Assembly: GCA_002348045.1 (NCBI GenBank)
Contig: DDYO01000042.1
Coordinates: 24,233 to 45,162, forward strand
DNA: 20,930 nucleotides
Direction of reading: 5' to 3'
Source: Anaerolineales bacterium UBA2232
GTDB taxonomy: Bacteria > Chloroflexota > Anaerolineae > UBA2200
The notes under the pieces were generated by a model. It saw nothing but the letters and a program-made list of their open reading frames with translations, ran no database searches and had not been told where the DNA came from. Positions 7,492-15,114 of the stretch are shown in pieces (position 1 is the stretch's first letter; each line of letters begins with the position of its first letter). The position numbers and the translations under genes are program-made.

Positions 7492-7739
7492 TATGATGGA
7501 AGCTCCGGTTCGAGAAGCTGGCTCAGTTTATCTTCCCCAATGCAGTCAGCGGCATACTTGCACCACTGATAGCAGGAAGGCCCTAACTCGCGCTTGAGCT
7601 GCGCACCGCAGTGATGGCACCGCCCGGCCCGTTCGTCGGACCAAAGCTCAGCTTCGCCACCGCAAACAGGGCATACCGTGGATTCTGGGCGGGCTTCGCG
7701 AATGTTGATGGCTCCAGGGCACCCCTTGAACAGCGTCAT
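7491..7739 (-). CDS. Small cysteine-rich (CPGA/zinc-ribbon-like) protein
   Basis: This 82-residue protein has cysteines at 7, 23, 26, 41, 44, 56, 60 and 66. The C23-P-V-C26 and C41-H-H-C44 pairs look like a zinc ribbon. The KGCPGA opening and the SCYQWCKYAADCIG tail match, from memory, a small family in anaerobic bacteria and archaea that is often misannotated as phosphohydrolase; its function is unknown. A strong AAGGAGG Shine-Dalgarno lies 21 nt after the ferredoxin gene. The stop overlaps the methyltransferase start. It may bind zinc or an Fe-S cluster and work with the ferredoxins, which is inferred from the operon only. Confidence 0.85.
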   Translation of the reverse strand: MTLFKGCPGAINIREARPESTVCPVCGGEAELWSDERAGRCHHCGAQLKRELGPSCYQWCKYAADCIGEDKLSQLLEPELPS

Positions 7740-7760
7740 CGTTGCACCTCCTTGCCGTTC

Positions 7761-8138
7761 CTATCCATGGATCAGAGCGGGCAGGCAGCGGGTACAGACC
7801 CAAAGGCTCTCACCCCGACTGCGACAAGGCACCAGTGTGGCTCGCTCCTCGCTGGCGTTGCAGCGGAAGCATCGCTGGGCGATGTAGCGAACGCCACGCT
7901 GTTGCTGTTGTTCCTCCGCAGCGCTGTGGTCAAAGGCCTCCGCTTCGCGCTCCTTAATAGTCAAAGCTCCGGTGGGGCACACGCTCAGACAAAAACCGGC
8001 GCCGTCACACAGGTTGTCGCTGATCACCTTGGCCTTGCCGTCCACCATGACGATGGCTCCTTCGGCACAGGGGGTGACACAGGCGCCACAACCATTACAT
8101 AACTCCTCATCAATTCGAACTATAGACCTAACTGGCAT
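7761..8138 (-). CDS. Ferredoxin-domain protein with C-terminal zinc-ribbon-like cysteines
   Basis: The 125-residue protein has two cluster motifs. The first is complete (C14-x2-C17-x2-C20-x3-C24). The second is CDGAGFCLSVCP with Cys at 44, 50 and 54 and Ala47 where the second ligand would be, so it may hold a [3Fe-4S] cluster or none. The CDG-x-G-x-C form recurs, as I recall, in a family of anaerobe ferredoxins (CDGLGAC type), so this is probably a family trait, not damage. A glutamine-rich linker (76-80) leads to C-x2-C pairs at 90/93 and 115/118 plus Cys105, which resembles a zinc ribbon. The start directly abuts the stop of the upstream ferredoxin gene, with GGAGG just before it. It is probably an intracellular electron carrier or redox sensor. 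Confidence 0.9.
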   Translation of the reverse strand: MPVRSIVRIDEELCNGCGACVTPCAEGAIVMVDGKAKVISDNLCDGAGFCLSVCPTGALTIKEREAEAFDHSAAEEQQQQRGVRYIAQRCFRCNASEERATLVPCRSRGESLWVCTRCLPALIHG

Positions 8139-8363
8139 CTAGCCTCCTGATTGAGTTGTCAATCCCCACGAGATCTCAAAGCGGCATGAGATGGCCTGCC
8201 GCGGACACATCTCTTCGCATCGTGTGCAAAAGGAGCAGTCTTGAGGGCTTGAAATCCTGGGGCCCTCGGGATACATGGTCACAGCTTGCGCTGGGCAGAG
8301 GGCGACACATCTCCCGCACCGATCGCAGACATCTCGATTGATTTCCGGTAGCGCCCACACCAT
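8139..8363 (-). CDS. Small 2[4Fe-4S] ferredoxin
   Basis: This 74-residue protein carries two canonical motifs: Cys13/16/19/23 (CDRCGRCVALCP) and Cys43/46/49/53 (CSFCTRCEEMCP). Each ends in the typical CP-x-x-A. One further Cys60 follows. It is the first gene of the operon. A GGAGGAG Shine-Dalgarno precedes the ATG, and the promoter with a Crp-type palindrome is at 8393-8435. It probably carries low-potential electrons in the cytoplasm, perhaps for the neighbouring ferredoxin-zinc protein. No hydrogenase or reductase partner is in the window. Confidence 0.92.
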   Translation of the reverse strand: MVWALPEINRDVCDRCGRCVALCPAQAVTMYPEGPRISSPQDCSFCTRCEEMCPRQAISCRFEISWGLTTQSGG

Positions 8364-8392
8364 GCTGACTCTCCTCCAGCTCTGACCCTCTC

Positions 8393-8421
8393 AGTATAGC
8401 GTTTCAGCGCACCTCTGTCTG
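8393..8421 (-). promoter_or_regulatory. Promoter of the ferredoxin operon
   Basis: On the minus strand CAGACA (8421-8416), a 17-nt spacer and TATACT (8398-8393). The -10 is 5/6 and the -35 is 4/6. The predicted start is near 8386, giving a short leader before the ATG at 8363. A weak -35 next to an upstream palindrome fits an activator-dependent promoter. Confidence 0.65.
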
Positions 8422-8435
8422 CGACTTTAGTCGCA
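8420..8435. promoter_or_regulatory. Crp/Fnr-type palindromic operator
   Basis: TGCGACTTTAGTCGCA is a perfect 7-2-7 palindrome. It can be read as TGCGA-N6-TCGCA, the same half-site spacing as a Crp box (TGTGA-N6-TCACA). Its centre at 8427.5 is at -41.5 from the predicted start, the classical class II activator position. A Crp/Fnr regulator gene is encoded next door at 8633. Confidence 0.6.
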
Positions 8436-8532
8436 CTGGTGTCTTTTCCAGAGGGATTAGCCACTTAAAGGCAGAAGTGAGTGCAGGGGCCACGGCTGCA
8501 TCACACGTGAGCCGAACCCTGTCCTAGGGGGG

Positions 8533-8593
8533 TGCGGCACGCGGACCGCCGCTGGCGGACTAATCCAGGAGCACGCCGAATGCGTGCTCCTGG
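8533..8593 (-). terminator. Two hairpins after the Crp/Fnr gene, likely terminator
   Basis: CCAGGAGCACGC (8565-8576) and GCGTGCTCCTGG (8582-8593) form a perfect 12-bp stem with a 5-nt loop, 40 nt after the regulator stop. A smaller CCGCC/GGCGG hairpin lies beside it, near 8546-8558. There is no T-run on the minus strand, so termination may be inefficient or the hairpins may instead stabilise RNA ends. Confidence 0.4.
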
Positions 8594-8632
8594 GATGAGG
8601 TTAACGCGGGTACCGTGGTTTGCCGATGGCCG

Positions 8633-9298
8633 CTAGCTCTCGGCTTCGGCTTCGAGGCCCGATCGATCCAGGAGGGTGATGCGTTGCCGCTCCATCCTTA
8701 ACAGACCGGCATCGGCAAGGGCCCGCAGGGACCGCCCCACCATGTCCCGGACAGTACCGAGGGAGGCGGCGATCTCTTCCTGCGTCCATGACCCGGTGAC
8801 CTGGGTCGGATGGGCGTGGTCCAGCAGAAAACGTGCGAGACGTCCCCGCACCGTTCGCAGGGACAGGTCCTCTACGAGATTGGTGAGGTGGTCCAGTCGC
8901 TGAGCCATGTCCTGGAGCAGGGACCAGGCAAGGTCCGGGCAGTCCAACAGCAGTCGTCGCAGATGCTCCCGACGAATAGCGTAGAGCACAGTGGGCGCGA
9001 CAGCCTCAACGGTGGCGTGGTTCACTCCCTGGTCATGAAACACCGGCACCGTGTTGAAAGCCTGCCCGGGCCCTAGCCGGGCCAGAACCTGCTCGCGTCC
9101 TTCGGTGGAGAGGCGGTACACGCGAACCTGGCCGCTGCTGACCAAGTAAGCGGCGCGGCACGGCTCTCCGGCAAGGATGACTATCTCGCCGGGGACGAAC
9201 TCCCTCCGTTCCGCCACCCGCGCGACACGGAGGAGCGCCTCGTCAGACAGGCTCGCCAGCAGTGATATGTGGCGCAGGGACTGCAAGGTCGAGTCCAT
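8633..9298 (-). CDS. Crp/Fnr family transcriptional regulator
   Basis: The protein is 221 residues from the ATG at 9298, which has GGAAGGA just upstream; ATG at 9310 is an alternative. An N-terminal cyclic-nucleotide-binding-like domain (FVPGEIVILAGEP, then YLVSSGQVRVYRLSTEGRE and LGPGQAFN) is followed by a long dimerisation helix and a C-terminal winged helix. The recognition helix lies in EEIAASLGTVRDMVGRSLRAL. It lacks the N-terminal cysteine cluster of true Fnr, and the cAMP-contacting signature is not evident, so the effector could be haem, redox state or another ligand. It sits 50 nt after adenosine deaminase and upstream of the ferredoxin operon, whose promoter has a Crp-type palindrome. 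I infer it activates that operon. Confidence 0.9.
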   Translation of the reverse strand: MDSTLQSLRHISLLASLSDEALLRVARVAERREFVPGEIVILAGEPCRAAYLVSSGQVRVYRLSTEGREQVLARLGPGQAFNTVPVFHDQGVNHATVEAVAPTVLYAIRREHLRRLLLDCPDLAWSLLQDMAQRLDHLTNLVEDLSLRTVRGRLARFLLDHAHPTQVTGSWTQEEIAASLGTVRDMVGRSLRALADAGLLRMERQRITLLDRSGLEAEAES

Positions 9299-9348
9299 AG
9301 GTCCTTCCATCGTGCTACGCTTGCCGTCAGCGGTCGAGCAGGTCTCGC

Positions 9349-10389
9349 CTACTCCCAGGGTGCCGCATGTCCCGACGAAGAGGCTGGCTCCGGGCTCTTC
9401 TTGGCCCACAGAGCTTGGCGCTCCTGCTCCGTGAGAAAAGCGGCCTCCACACCGTTGGTCTGAAGGCGACGCATTTCTTCCTTGCTGAGGCCCATCGCGT
9501 CCGAGACCAGCCGGTACTCGTGGGCCAGGTCGATGCCGCTGATGCCCGGGTCGTCGGTGTTGAGGGTCACCCGAAGCCCGCGCCTCAACCAGGCCGGCAA
9601 TGGATGCTGATCAATGCTGGAGACCGCGCTGAACTGCAGGTTGCTGGTTGGGCACATCTCGATGCCAATCTGGCGCTCCAGCAACAGGTCTACAAGAGCG
9701 GGATCCTGCGCCGCGCCCACGGCGTGTCCCAGGCGCTCCGCGTGGAGGTCCTGGACGGCCTGCCAGACGCTTTGCGGACCGGACCATTCGCCGGCGTGGG
9801 CGGTCAGGCGCAGCCCCGCATTGGCCGCTTGCTGAAAGTGGGGGACGAAAAGGCTGCCCGGATAATCCGTCTCCACGCCGGCCAGATCGATGGCGACGAC
9901 ACCCTTGTCCCGGTTGGCCAGCGCGGTTTCCACCTCGACACGGCAGGAGTCAACGCCGTAGTGACGGGATAGGATGACGATTAGCTTGGACTGCACCGAC
10001 CAGCGATTCCGCCCTTCTTGCCAGGCTTCGCACACCGCGGACGCCACGCCAAATGGGTCCAGCCGGTGAGCCTCTGCCATGAACACCGGGCTGAAACGGA
10101 GTTCGACATAATCCAGACCCTCTCTGTCGGCGTCTTCAAGGTTCTCCCAGACGATTCGCTGGCATGCCTCATAGTCCACAAAGGCCTGTTGGGTGAGCAC
10201 GAACTTGCCGATGCCGTCTGCCAAGTCGGCTACGGGCGTGGTCACCTGGGCGTGGGGCCTCAAGCCCTCCGTGTCCCATGCCGGCAACTTGAGGTTGTGG
10301 TGACGGCCGATGTCCAACAGGGTTTGCAGTCGGACGTTGCCGTCAAGATGACGATGCAGGTCTACCAACGGGATATCAGAGTGAATCAT
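9349..10389 (-). CDS. add: Adenosine deaminase
   Basis: The 346-residue protein hydrolyses adenosine or deoxyadenosine to inosine and ammonia in purine salvage. Metal and catalytic motifs are all present: H-x-H at His12/His14 in DLHRHLDG, HAGE at 198-201 (catalytic Glu201), RLGHA with His222, and NTDDP with Asp279/Asp280. The N-terminus closely resembles the E. coli enzyme by eye. An AGGAG Shine-Dalgarno precedes the ATG. The start overlaps the stop of the DinB-like gene by 4 nt (ATGA), so the two are coupled. The Crp/Fnr gene follows after 50 nt and may be cotranscribed. The last 20 residues are Ser/Pro-rich and poorly conserved. Confidence 0.95.
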   Translation of the reverse strand: MIHSDIPLVDLHRHLDGNVRLQTLLDIGRHHNLKLPAWDTEGLRPHAQVTTPVADLADGIGKFVLTQQAFVDYEACQRIVWENLEDADREGLDYVELRFSPVFMAEAHRLDPFGVASAVCEAWQEGRNRWSVQSKLIVILSRHYGVDSCRVEVETALANRDKGVVAIDLAGVETDYPGSLFVPHFQQAANAGLRLTAHAGEWSGPQSVWQAVQDLHAERLGHAVGAAQDPALVDLLLERQIGIEMCPTSNLQFSAVSSIDQHPLPAWLRRGLRVTLNTDDPGISGIDLAHEYRLVSDAMGLSKEEMRRLQTNGVEAAFLTEQERQALWAKKSPEPASSSGHAAPWE

Positions 10390-10994
10390 GGCGCTCCTTG
10401 CTCCTGTTCTTCCGGGTATAGATCAACGGCATGATCAACGCCAGCGTGCTCCAGCGTGACCAGCCAGAGGCACCAGCCCGCACTCACCGTCAACTGGCTG
10501 CCATCGCCAAGTCTCCACGAAGCCGGCCGGGTGCGTTCAATGCGATGCAGCGGGAGAACGCCAGGGCGAGCCCAGAGGCCGTATAAGGCGGTTGCCTGGG
10601 CAATCGCCACGGCGCGGACTCGCTCCCATGGCCAGGAGGACATCCGGGCGGCCTGGTAGGCATTAAACCCGTCCTCAGTGCTAAAGCTGCGCGATGGGGC
10701 ATCATCGGCTGGATAGCCCCGCAAGGACATCAGCCGTGGCAGTTCGACGCCCGCCAGGACCTCACTCACGGCCAGGATTGCCCAGCGCTCCCACTCGGCA
10801 ATGTGGCCCACGACCTGAGCGATGCTTCGACCGTCGACGCCCTGGCGGGCCGCCTGAGCCCCGCTTAGGCGTGCTAGGCTGCTCATGTAGTTGACATAGA
10901 CGAGATCGTGGAGCTCCGCCAACCCCTCGCGCCGGCCAACGGGTTCCTGTGCAAGAGCAGCTCGGACGCATTCATCAAAGTGCGCCGTCCTCAA
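10386..10994 (-). CDS. DinB-like four-helix protein
   Basis: This 202-residue protein starts with TTG at 10994, preceded by AGGGAGG at suitable spacing; the nearby ATG is in another frame with an early stop. The helical pattern, with VGHIAEWERWAI near residues 62-73 and conserved His/Trp positions, resembles the DinB / maleylpyruvate isomerase-like superfamily, whose members often bind a metal through three histidines. A complete histidine triad is not obvious to me. The reaction and substrate are unknown. It is translationally coupled to adenosine deaminase through a 4-nt overlap. Confidence 0.65.
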   Translation of the reverse strand: MRTAHFDECVRAALAQEPVGRREGLAELHDLVYVNYMSSLARLSGAQAARQGVDGRSIAQVVGHIAEWERWAILAVSEVLAGVELPRLMSLRGYPADDAPSRSFSTEDGFNAYQAARMSSWPWERVRAVAIAQATALYGLWARPGVLPLHRIERTRPASWRLGDGSQLTVSAGWCLWLVTLEHAGVDHAVDLYPEEQEQGAP

Positions 10995-11100
10995 ACTGCG
11001 CCTCCCTGTCGCCTTTCATGCGGCCTCATGCGCGGAGCTCGATCCTCCTTCGTGCTGTCATGGCCGGTGCGGTGATGCGCATCCGGCTTGTGCCGCCGGC

Positions 11101-12399
11101 TCACCTGCTTGCCTGTGCGGCAAGCTCCTGTTCAGCACGCTCCCTCATTTGTCCCCGCAGGGTGGCAACGTCGTTGGGGACGAGGAAGGCGACCCCGGCC
11201 AGGGCCAAACCGCACAGGATCCAGGTGGACACGCAGATCCACAGGATCGCGCTGTGCAGCGAGTACCGCACTGCAATGACGCCAGCCATGAGGGGCGCCA
11301 AAGCGGTTCCTCCCTGTTCGATAAAATACTGCACCGCCAGTGCCGTGCTGCGCACCTCCGGCAAGGTCACGTCGTACACAGTCGCGATGACATTGGGAGC
11401 GGAGATGGGAATGAACAGGGCGGTGACGCTCAGCAAAACCATGAACAATCCCTGATTCTCGATGGGAGTGGACATGGTCAACACCAGGCCAATTGCTCCG
11501 ATCAGGACGGCGGTCATGGCGACCAGCACCCTCCCCCGTGGGGACCGTCGGAATGCCCAGTCGCCTATAGCGCCCCCTACAAAATAGCCAGAGGCCAGCA
11601 CCAGCACAGCCGCGGTCATGGTGGTGAAGACGGCAGAAGCGGTATAGTTACGTTCCTTTTCCAGATAGCGGAAGAACCAATAGGTGATGGTGTTCCACGG
11701 GAACACTCCAAAGAACCCCTGCAGAAAGAGCAGGAGCAGACTGCGCTTGCGAAACAGTCCCAAAGCCTTGCCCAGTTCAAAGCGGTACACGCCAACCTGC
11801 TCGAGGTTGCGCAGCTCGGGCTCGCATCCGCCCCGGGGCGCCTCGCGGATGCCAAAGTAGATGACGCCTGCCAGAAGAAAACCCAGCGTGCCAGTCAGGT
11901 AGTAGATTCCGCGCCAACCCAGGGTCCCGCTCAGGAAGAGCCCCAGCACCATGCCCAGCATGTAGCCGATGGGCTGCGAAAGCTGCAGGAGGCCGTAGAC
12001 CTTGCCGCGCATCTCGGGCCCAAAGTAGTCAGCGACAAGGCTGTACAGGCCCGGATAACTGGAGTCGTCGATGCCCGTCGACGCGCGGGTCGCGAGGAAG
12101 GTGCCAAAGGAGGGCGCAATGGCGCTCATCCATGTCGTCGAGCCCCAGATCAAGGAGGCGACGCCCAGCAGCTTGGCTCGGGAGTAGCGGTCGTACAAGT
12201 ATCCCCACACCGGATAGAGCAATCCGGCGACGATGAGAGCGCCCGTGAAGACCGCGCCCATCTGCGCTTCGTCAATGCGGAACGTTTCCATGATCTGCGA
12301 GGTAAGCGGGCCGATGAGGAGCCGGTCGGTCTGGTGAAGCAGCATGAAAGCAAAGAACACCACGATGACAAACCAGCGGTGCCGGGACGACGATGGCAT
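11101..12399 (-). CDS. MFS transporter
   Basis: The protein is 432 residues from the ATG at 12399. That start is chosen because AAGGAGG lies 7 nt upstream; the frame is open further up but looks non-coding. About 12 membrane spans are visible. The motif A loop YLYDRYSRAKLL follows TM2, and an acidic, aromatic stretch (GIDDSSYPGLYSLVADYFGPEMRGK) marks TM4-5. The overall look is of the Spinster/anion-cation symporter branch of the major facilitator superfamily. It has its own promoter at 12478-12507 with a palindrome over the start site. Next to a GH116 glycosidase and a sugar-acid kinase, it probably moves a sugar, glycoside or sugar acid. The substrate is inferred only. Confidence 0.88.
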   Translation of the reverse strand: MPSSSRHRWFVIVVFFAFMLLHQTDRLLIGPLTSQIMETFRIDEAQMGAVFTGALIVAGLLYPVWGYLYDRYSRAKLLGVASLIWGSTTWMSAIAPSFGTFLATRASTGIDDSSYPGLYSLVADYFGPEMRGKVYGLLQLSQPIGYMLGMVLGLFLSGTLGWRGIYYLTGTLGFLLAGVIYFGIREAPRGGCEPELRNLEQVGVYRFELGKALGLFRKRSLLLLFLQGFFGVFPWNTITYWFFRYLEKERNYTASAVFTTMTAAVLVLASGYFVGGAIGDWAFRRSPRGRVLVAMTAVLIGAIGLVLTMSTPIENQGLFMVLLSVTALFIPISAPNVIATVYDVTLPEVRSTALAVQYFIEQGGTALAPLMAGVIAVRYSLHSAILWICVSTWILCGLALAGVAFLVPNDVATLRGQMRERAEQELAAQASR

Positions 12400-12460
12400 G
12401 CCTTGACCTCCTTGGTCCTGTCTTCTCGGTGCCCTACTGCTGGTCGGGATCTCCATGAGT

Positions 12461-12475
12461 GAGGCCTCTGGCCTC
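12461..12475. promoter_or_regulatory. Palindromic operator over the MFS transcription start
   Basis: GAGGCC-TCT-GGCCTC is a perfect inverted repeat with 6-bp arms. It covers the predicted start site (near 12471) of the promoter at 12478-12507, where a repressor would block initiation. It could also form a small hairpin at the RNA 5' end. Confidence 0.4.
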
Positions 12476-12477
12476 GT

Positions 12478-12507
12478 AGTATAGGGGCTTCCCCCCTTTG
12501 TGAGCAA
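12478..12507 (-). promoter_or_regulatory. Candidate promoter for the MFS transporter
   Basis: On the minus strand TTGCTC (12507-12502), an 18-nt spacer and TATACT (12483-12478). The -10 is good (5/6), the -35 weak. It lies in the 181-nt gap between the GH116 and MFS genes, with a leader of about 70 nt. Confidence 0.5.
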
Positions 12508-12580
12508 GTTGCCGCTGCCGCGGTGCGCTCTGGCAACTACAGCGTGGGCGATTGGACTGTTCTCCGGACGAGGCCGGTCA

Positions 12581-15097
12581 TCAGCTCTTGTTCCGGCGCT
12601 CCCAGGCCCATTGGATGGCCCAGATGGCCAGTGGTCGCATGTAGGCCAGGGAGCGATAGCTGCCCCTGCGATCCCAGGCTTCGGGGGTCTGGAACCAGTA
12701 TCCAAGTCGGCCGTAGACCGAGCCGTACACACTCCTGGCGGTCTCAAAAGCCTCGGGGATGAGACCGTGACAAATCATCGTCGCCGCCAGGCCATAGGTC
12801 GTGCCCGTCCAGGCTTCCTGGGACTGCATGTTGCTGGTGTCGATGCCCCCAGCGGGACGCATACCATTCACCGCGCCCAGCGTCCCGTCGCCAAAACCCC
12901 TCACGTTATGCTCCAGGATCTCTTTCAGGGCGCTGAGGGCATGGTCGCGCGGGACGATGTCCGGCAATCCGCAGGACCTGGCGTACCATTGCCCGGCCAG
13001 TTGGTCGGCCATGATGCTGTCGTGATGGCGGCTGGCGCTCGAATCATAGTCATAGTATTGGCCATTCCAGAGCTTGGCCTCGTAGCTGGACCGCCCCCGG
13101 GAGCCAATCGCCCGGTACTCCTCTGCCGCTTCGGCCTCGCCCAGGATGTCGGCCAGAGCCGCAGCTGCTTCCAGGGCCGCCAACCATAGTCCTCCGCTGT
13201 AAGCGCTGACGCCGGCCGCGGGCCACATGTCGTAGGTTTGATCTGGATAGCCCTCGTTTTCGGGGATGCCATCGCCATCGTGGTCGAATCGCCCGACATA
13301 AGCGAGCGCTTCGCGCACGGCTGGCCATACCTGCTGCACGAAGGGCAGATCCGCTGTGGCAGCCCAGTCGCGGTAAACCTGAAGCACGAACTTGGGACCG
13401 AGGTCTTTCCAGCGGCTCACGTCCTGAAAGTTGTACCCGTCAACCTTGTACCAGGGGTCTTCGGTCGGCAGGCCAAGATCGTGTGGCACGGCACCCCGCA
13501 CTTTCCGTGGAGCCAACCGGCCGCTGGCCACCAACCGGCGCTCCTCGGGGTGCTCCATCGCAACGGACCGGGCGATGTCGCGCTGCAGCGACAGCTCCAG
13601 CTTGGGCCAAAGCTGGGCGAGGGCGAAGGAAGCGTAAAAGTGAACGTCGTACGTGTTGTACATGGGGTATTCGAGGCCTTCCAGGTAGGCAAAGTGCCCC
13701 ATGTCTGCGGCCGGCGCCGGGGCGGCATTTTCCTCGCCGTCGGTCCAGACCGCGCCCCCGTCGACGACATAGTACAGCTCATTGAGGAGGGCTGCCTTGT
13801 AGTCATCGGGCAAGTCGGCATCCTCCAAGATAGGGCGCTGCCAGGCCTCAATCTGGGCCTCCCAGGAAGGATAGTGCTCCAGGGCCTCCGCCAGCAAGGC
13901 AGGCGCAGCGTTGCCAGAGGCGCCGAAAAAGCGGGTGTATCGCCGCCGGTGGGCTCGACCGTCGCCATATCGTGCCAGCGGCATGTCCCATGCCAGGGCA
14001 AATGCCACGGAGCGCGAGGCACGAGGAGGAACCTCGACGGCGGCGGCGACGGCCGCTCCGATGGTTTCACCACGACTCGACGGCGAGGTCGCTCCGCGGG
14101 AGGTCAGAGCGCCGTGGGTCGTCCAGTCAAGCCAGACTTCGGAGCCGTCACCGTTGGTGAAAAACTGAGGGCAGCTGCTTACCTCAACTCCGGGCGCGGA
14201 CGCAGCGCCGATGGCAAACGTCAGTGGATCGTAGCAGGCGTTCTGACCTTCGTTGCAGGGGATTGTCAGGGGATAGTCCGGCTGAGGCTCGAGCCTTGGG
14301 CAGTCCGAGAGCCCTTCCGGCTGGAGATCAGACCGGCGTTGCCGGTGCAGGTGGTGCAGCGTGGCGCCAACGATGGTGCCACTGCTACCCTCCAGGCGCA
14401 ACTCCCTGTTGGCGTGACCGCCAGCGCTGTCATTGTCCGCTCCATTGCCATTCTGAAACGTAAAGAGCAGGCTGACGCGAGCAGGGTCCGGTCCAAGGTT
14501 CTCGATGTTCCAAGCAAAGATGGCAACCGGCAGGCTGCTCTCGCGGTAGTTGTGAGGGATTACCGGCGAGATCTGGCGACACGTCAGACGTAGCCCGGGC
14601 AGGGCTTCCTCGTAGACCGTCCACGCCCGAGGGAAAAGAGCATGGTAAGTGGCGCGGTCGCCAGGCAGGTTCCACCTCCAGGAGGACAGGCGATTGCCTG
14701 GCGGCCGGCCGGGGTAAAGCACCTGGGCCTGCGGTGCTTGACCTGGGCGCTCCGCCCGGACGGAGAATTGGTCGGCCCACACCGTGCCGTGCTGAGGATG
14801 GCCCGGTCGCAGTTGCCAGCGGCACAGATCTCCCCGCCATCCGCGGGTGATGCTGCCGCCCCCAATGCCGCCCAGGGGTACGCCCTGAATCGCGCCGGGA
14901 ACGGGAGGCGTAAAGGGATTCTCGGGTTCTCGCCCCAGGGAGCGTTCATGGCGGAGGTGCTGCTGCAAGCGAAGCATCAGCGGCAGGAGCTTGACGATCT
15001 CCATCAGCGGAGGCCGGCTCGGCCGGCCTGGGCTCGTCAGCACGGCATCGAGGCGACGCCGCCAGGCCACAGGGGGAATGTCTCGGTGTTCTCCCAT
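12581..15097 (-). CDS. GH116 family beta-glycosidase (GBA2-like)
   Basis: This 838-residue protein has no signal peptide. The N-terminal GH116 domain carries GVPLGGIGGGSITRGWRGD (72-90) and CRWQLRPG. The C-terminal (alpha/alpha)6-barrel carries LLNELYYVVDGG, where Glu440 aligns with the family nucleophile, and YPDQTYD (617-623), whose Asp supplies the acid/base. GDGIPENEGYPD and NMQSQEAWTGTTYGLAA are also family hallmarks. Known members include human glucosylceramidase GBA2 and bacterial beta-glucosidases/beta-xylosidases. Here it is probably an intracellular beta-glucosidase-type enzyme. Length is normal. GAGGGG lies 8 nt before the ATG, only 17 nt after the kinase stop, so the two share an operon. 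Confidence 0.93.
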   Translation of the reverse strand: MGEHRDIPPVAWRRRLDAVLTSPGRPSRPPLMEIVKLLPLMLRLQQHLRHERSLGREPENPFTPPVPGAIQGVPLGGIGGGSITRGWRGDLCRWQLRPGHPQHGTVWADQFSVRAERPGQAPQAQVLYPGRPPGNRLSSWRWNLPGDRATYHALFPRAWTVYEEALPGLRLTCRQISPVIPHNYRESSLPVAIFAWNIENLGPDPARVSLLFTFQNGNGADNDSAGGHANRELRLEGSSGTIVGATLHHLHRQRRSDLQPEGLSDCPRLEPQPDYPLTIPCNEGQNACYDPLTFAIGAASAPGVEVSSCPQFFTNGDGSEVWLDWTTHGALTSRGATSPSSRGETIGAAVAAAVEVPPRASRSVAFALAWDMPLARYGDGRAHRRRYTRFFGASGNAAPALLAEALEHYPSWEAQIEAWQRPILEDADLPDDYKAALLNELYYVVDGGAVWTDGEENAAPAPAADMGHFAYLEGLEYPMYNTYDVHFYASFALAQLWPKLELSLQRDIARSVAMEHPEERRLVASGRLAPRKVRGAVPHDLGLPTEDPWYKVDGYNFQDVSRWKDLGPKFVLQVYRDWAATADLPFVQQVWPAVREALAYVGRFDHDGDGIPENEGYPDQTYDMWPAAGVSAYSGGLWLAALEAAAALADILGEAEAAEEYRAIGSRGRSSYEAKLWNGQYYDYDSSASRHHDSIMADQLAGQWYARSCGLPDIVPRDHALSALKEILEHNVRGFGDGTLGAVNGMRPAGGIDTSNMQSQEAWTGTTYGLAATMICHGLIPEAFETARSVYGSVYGRLGYWFQTPEAWDRRGSYRSLAYMRPLAIWAIQWAWERRNKS

Positions 15098-15114
15098 GGT
15101 GCAGTCCCCTCAAT

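Noticed and set aside
9299..9409. Longer Crp/Fnr start at 9409
   Set aside because: It would overlap adenosine deaminase by 61 nt and adds a non-domain N-terminus; ATG at 9298 has a good ribosome site.
11149..12462. 437-codon plus-strand open frame
   Set aside because: It is antisense to the MFS transporter; Gln/His/Gly-rich and typical of a GC shadow.
12400..12747. Upstream extension of the MFS frame
   Set aside because: The extra 116 residues are Pro/Arg/Ser-rich, overlap the GH116 end and contain the promoter; the ATG at 12399 has AAGGAGG.
13238..14593. 451-codon plus-strand open frame
   Set aside because: It is antisense to the GH116 gene; open only because of high GC at third positions, with no recognisable motifs.
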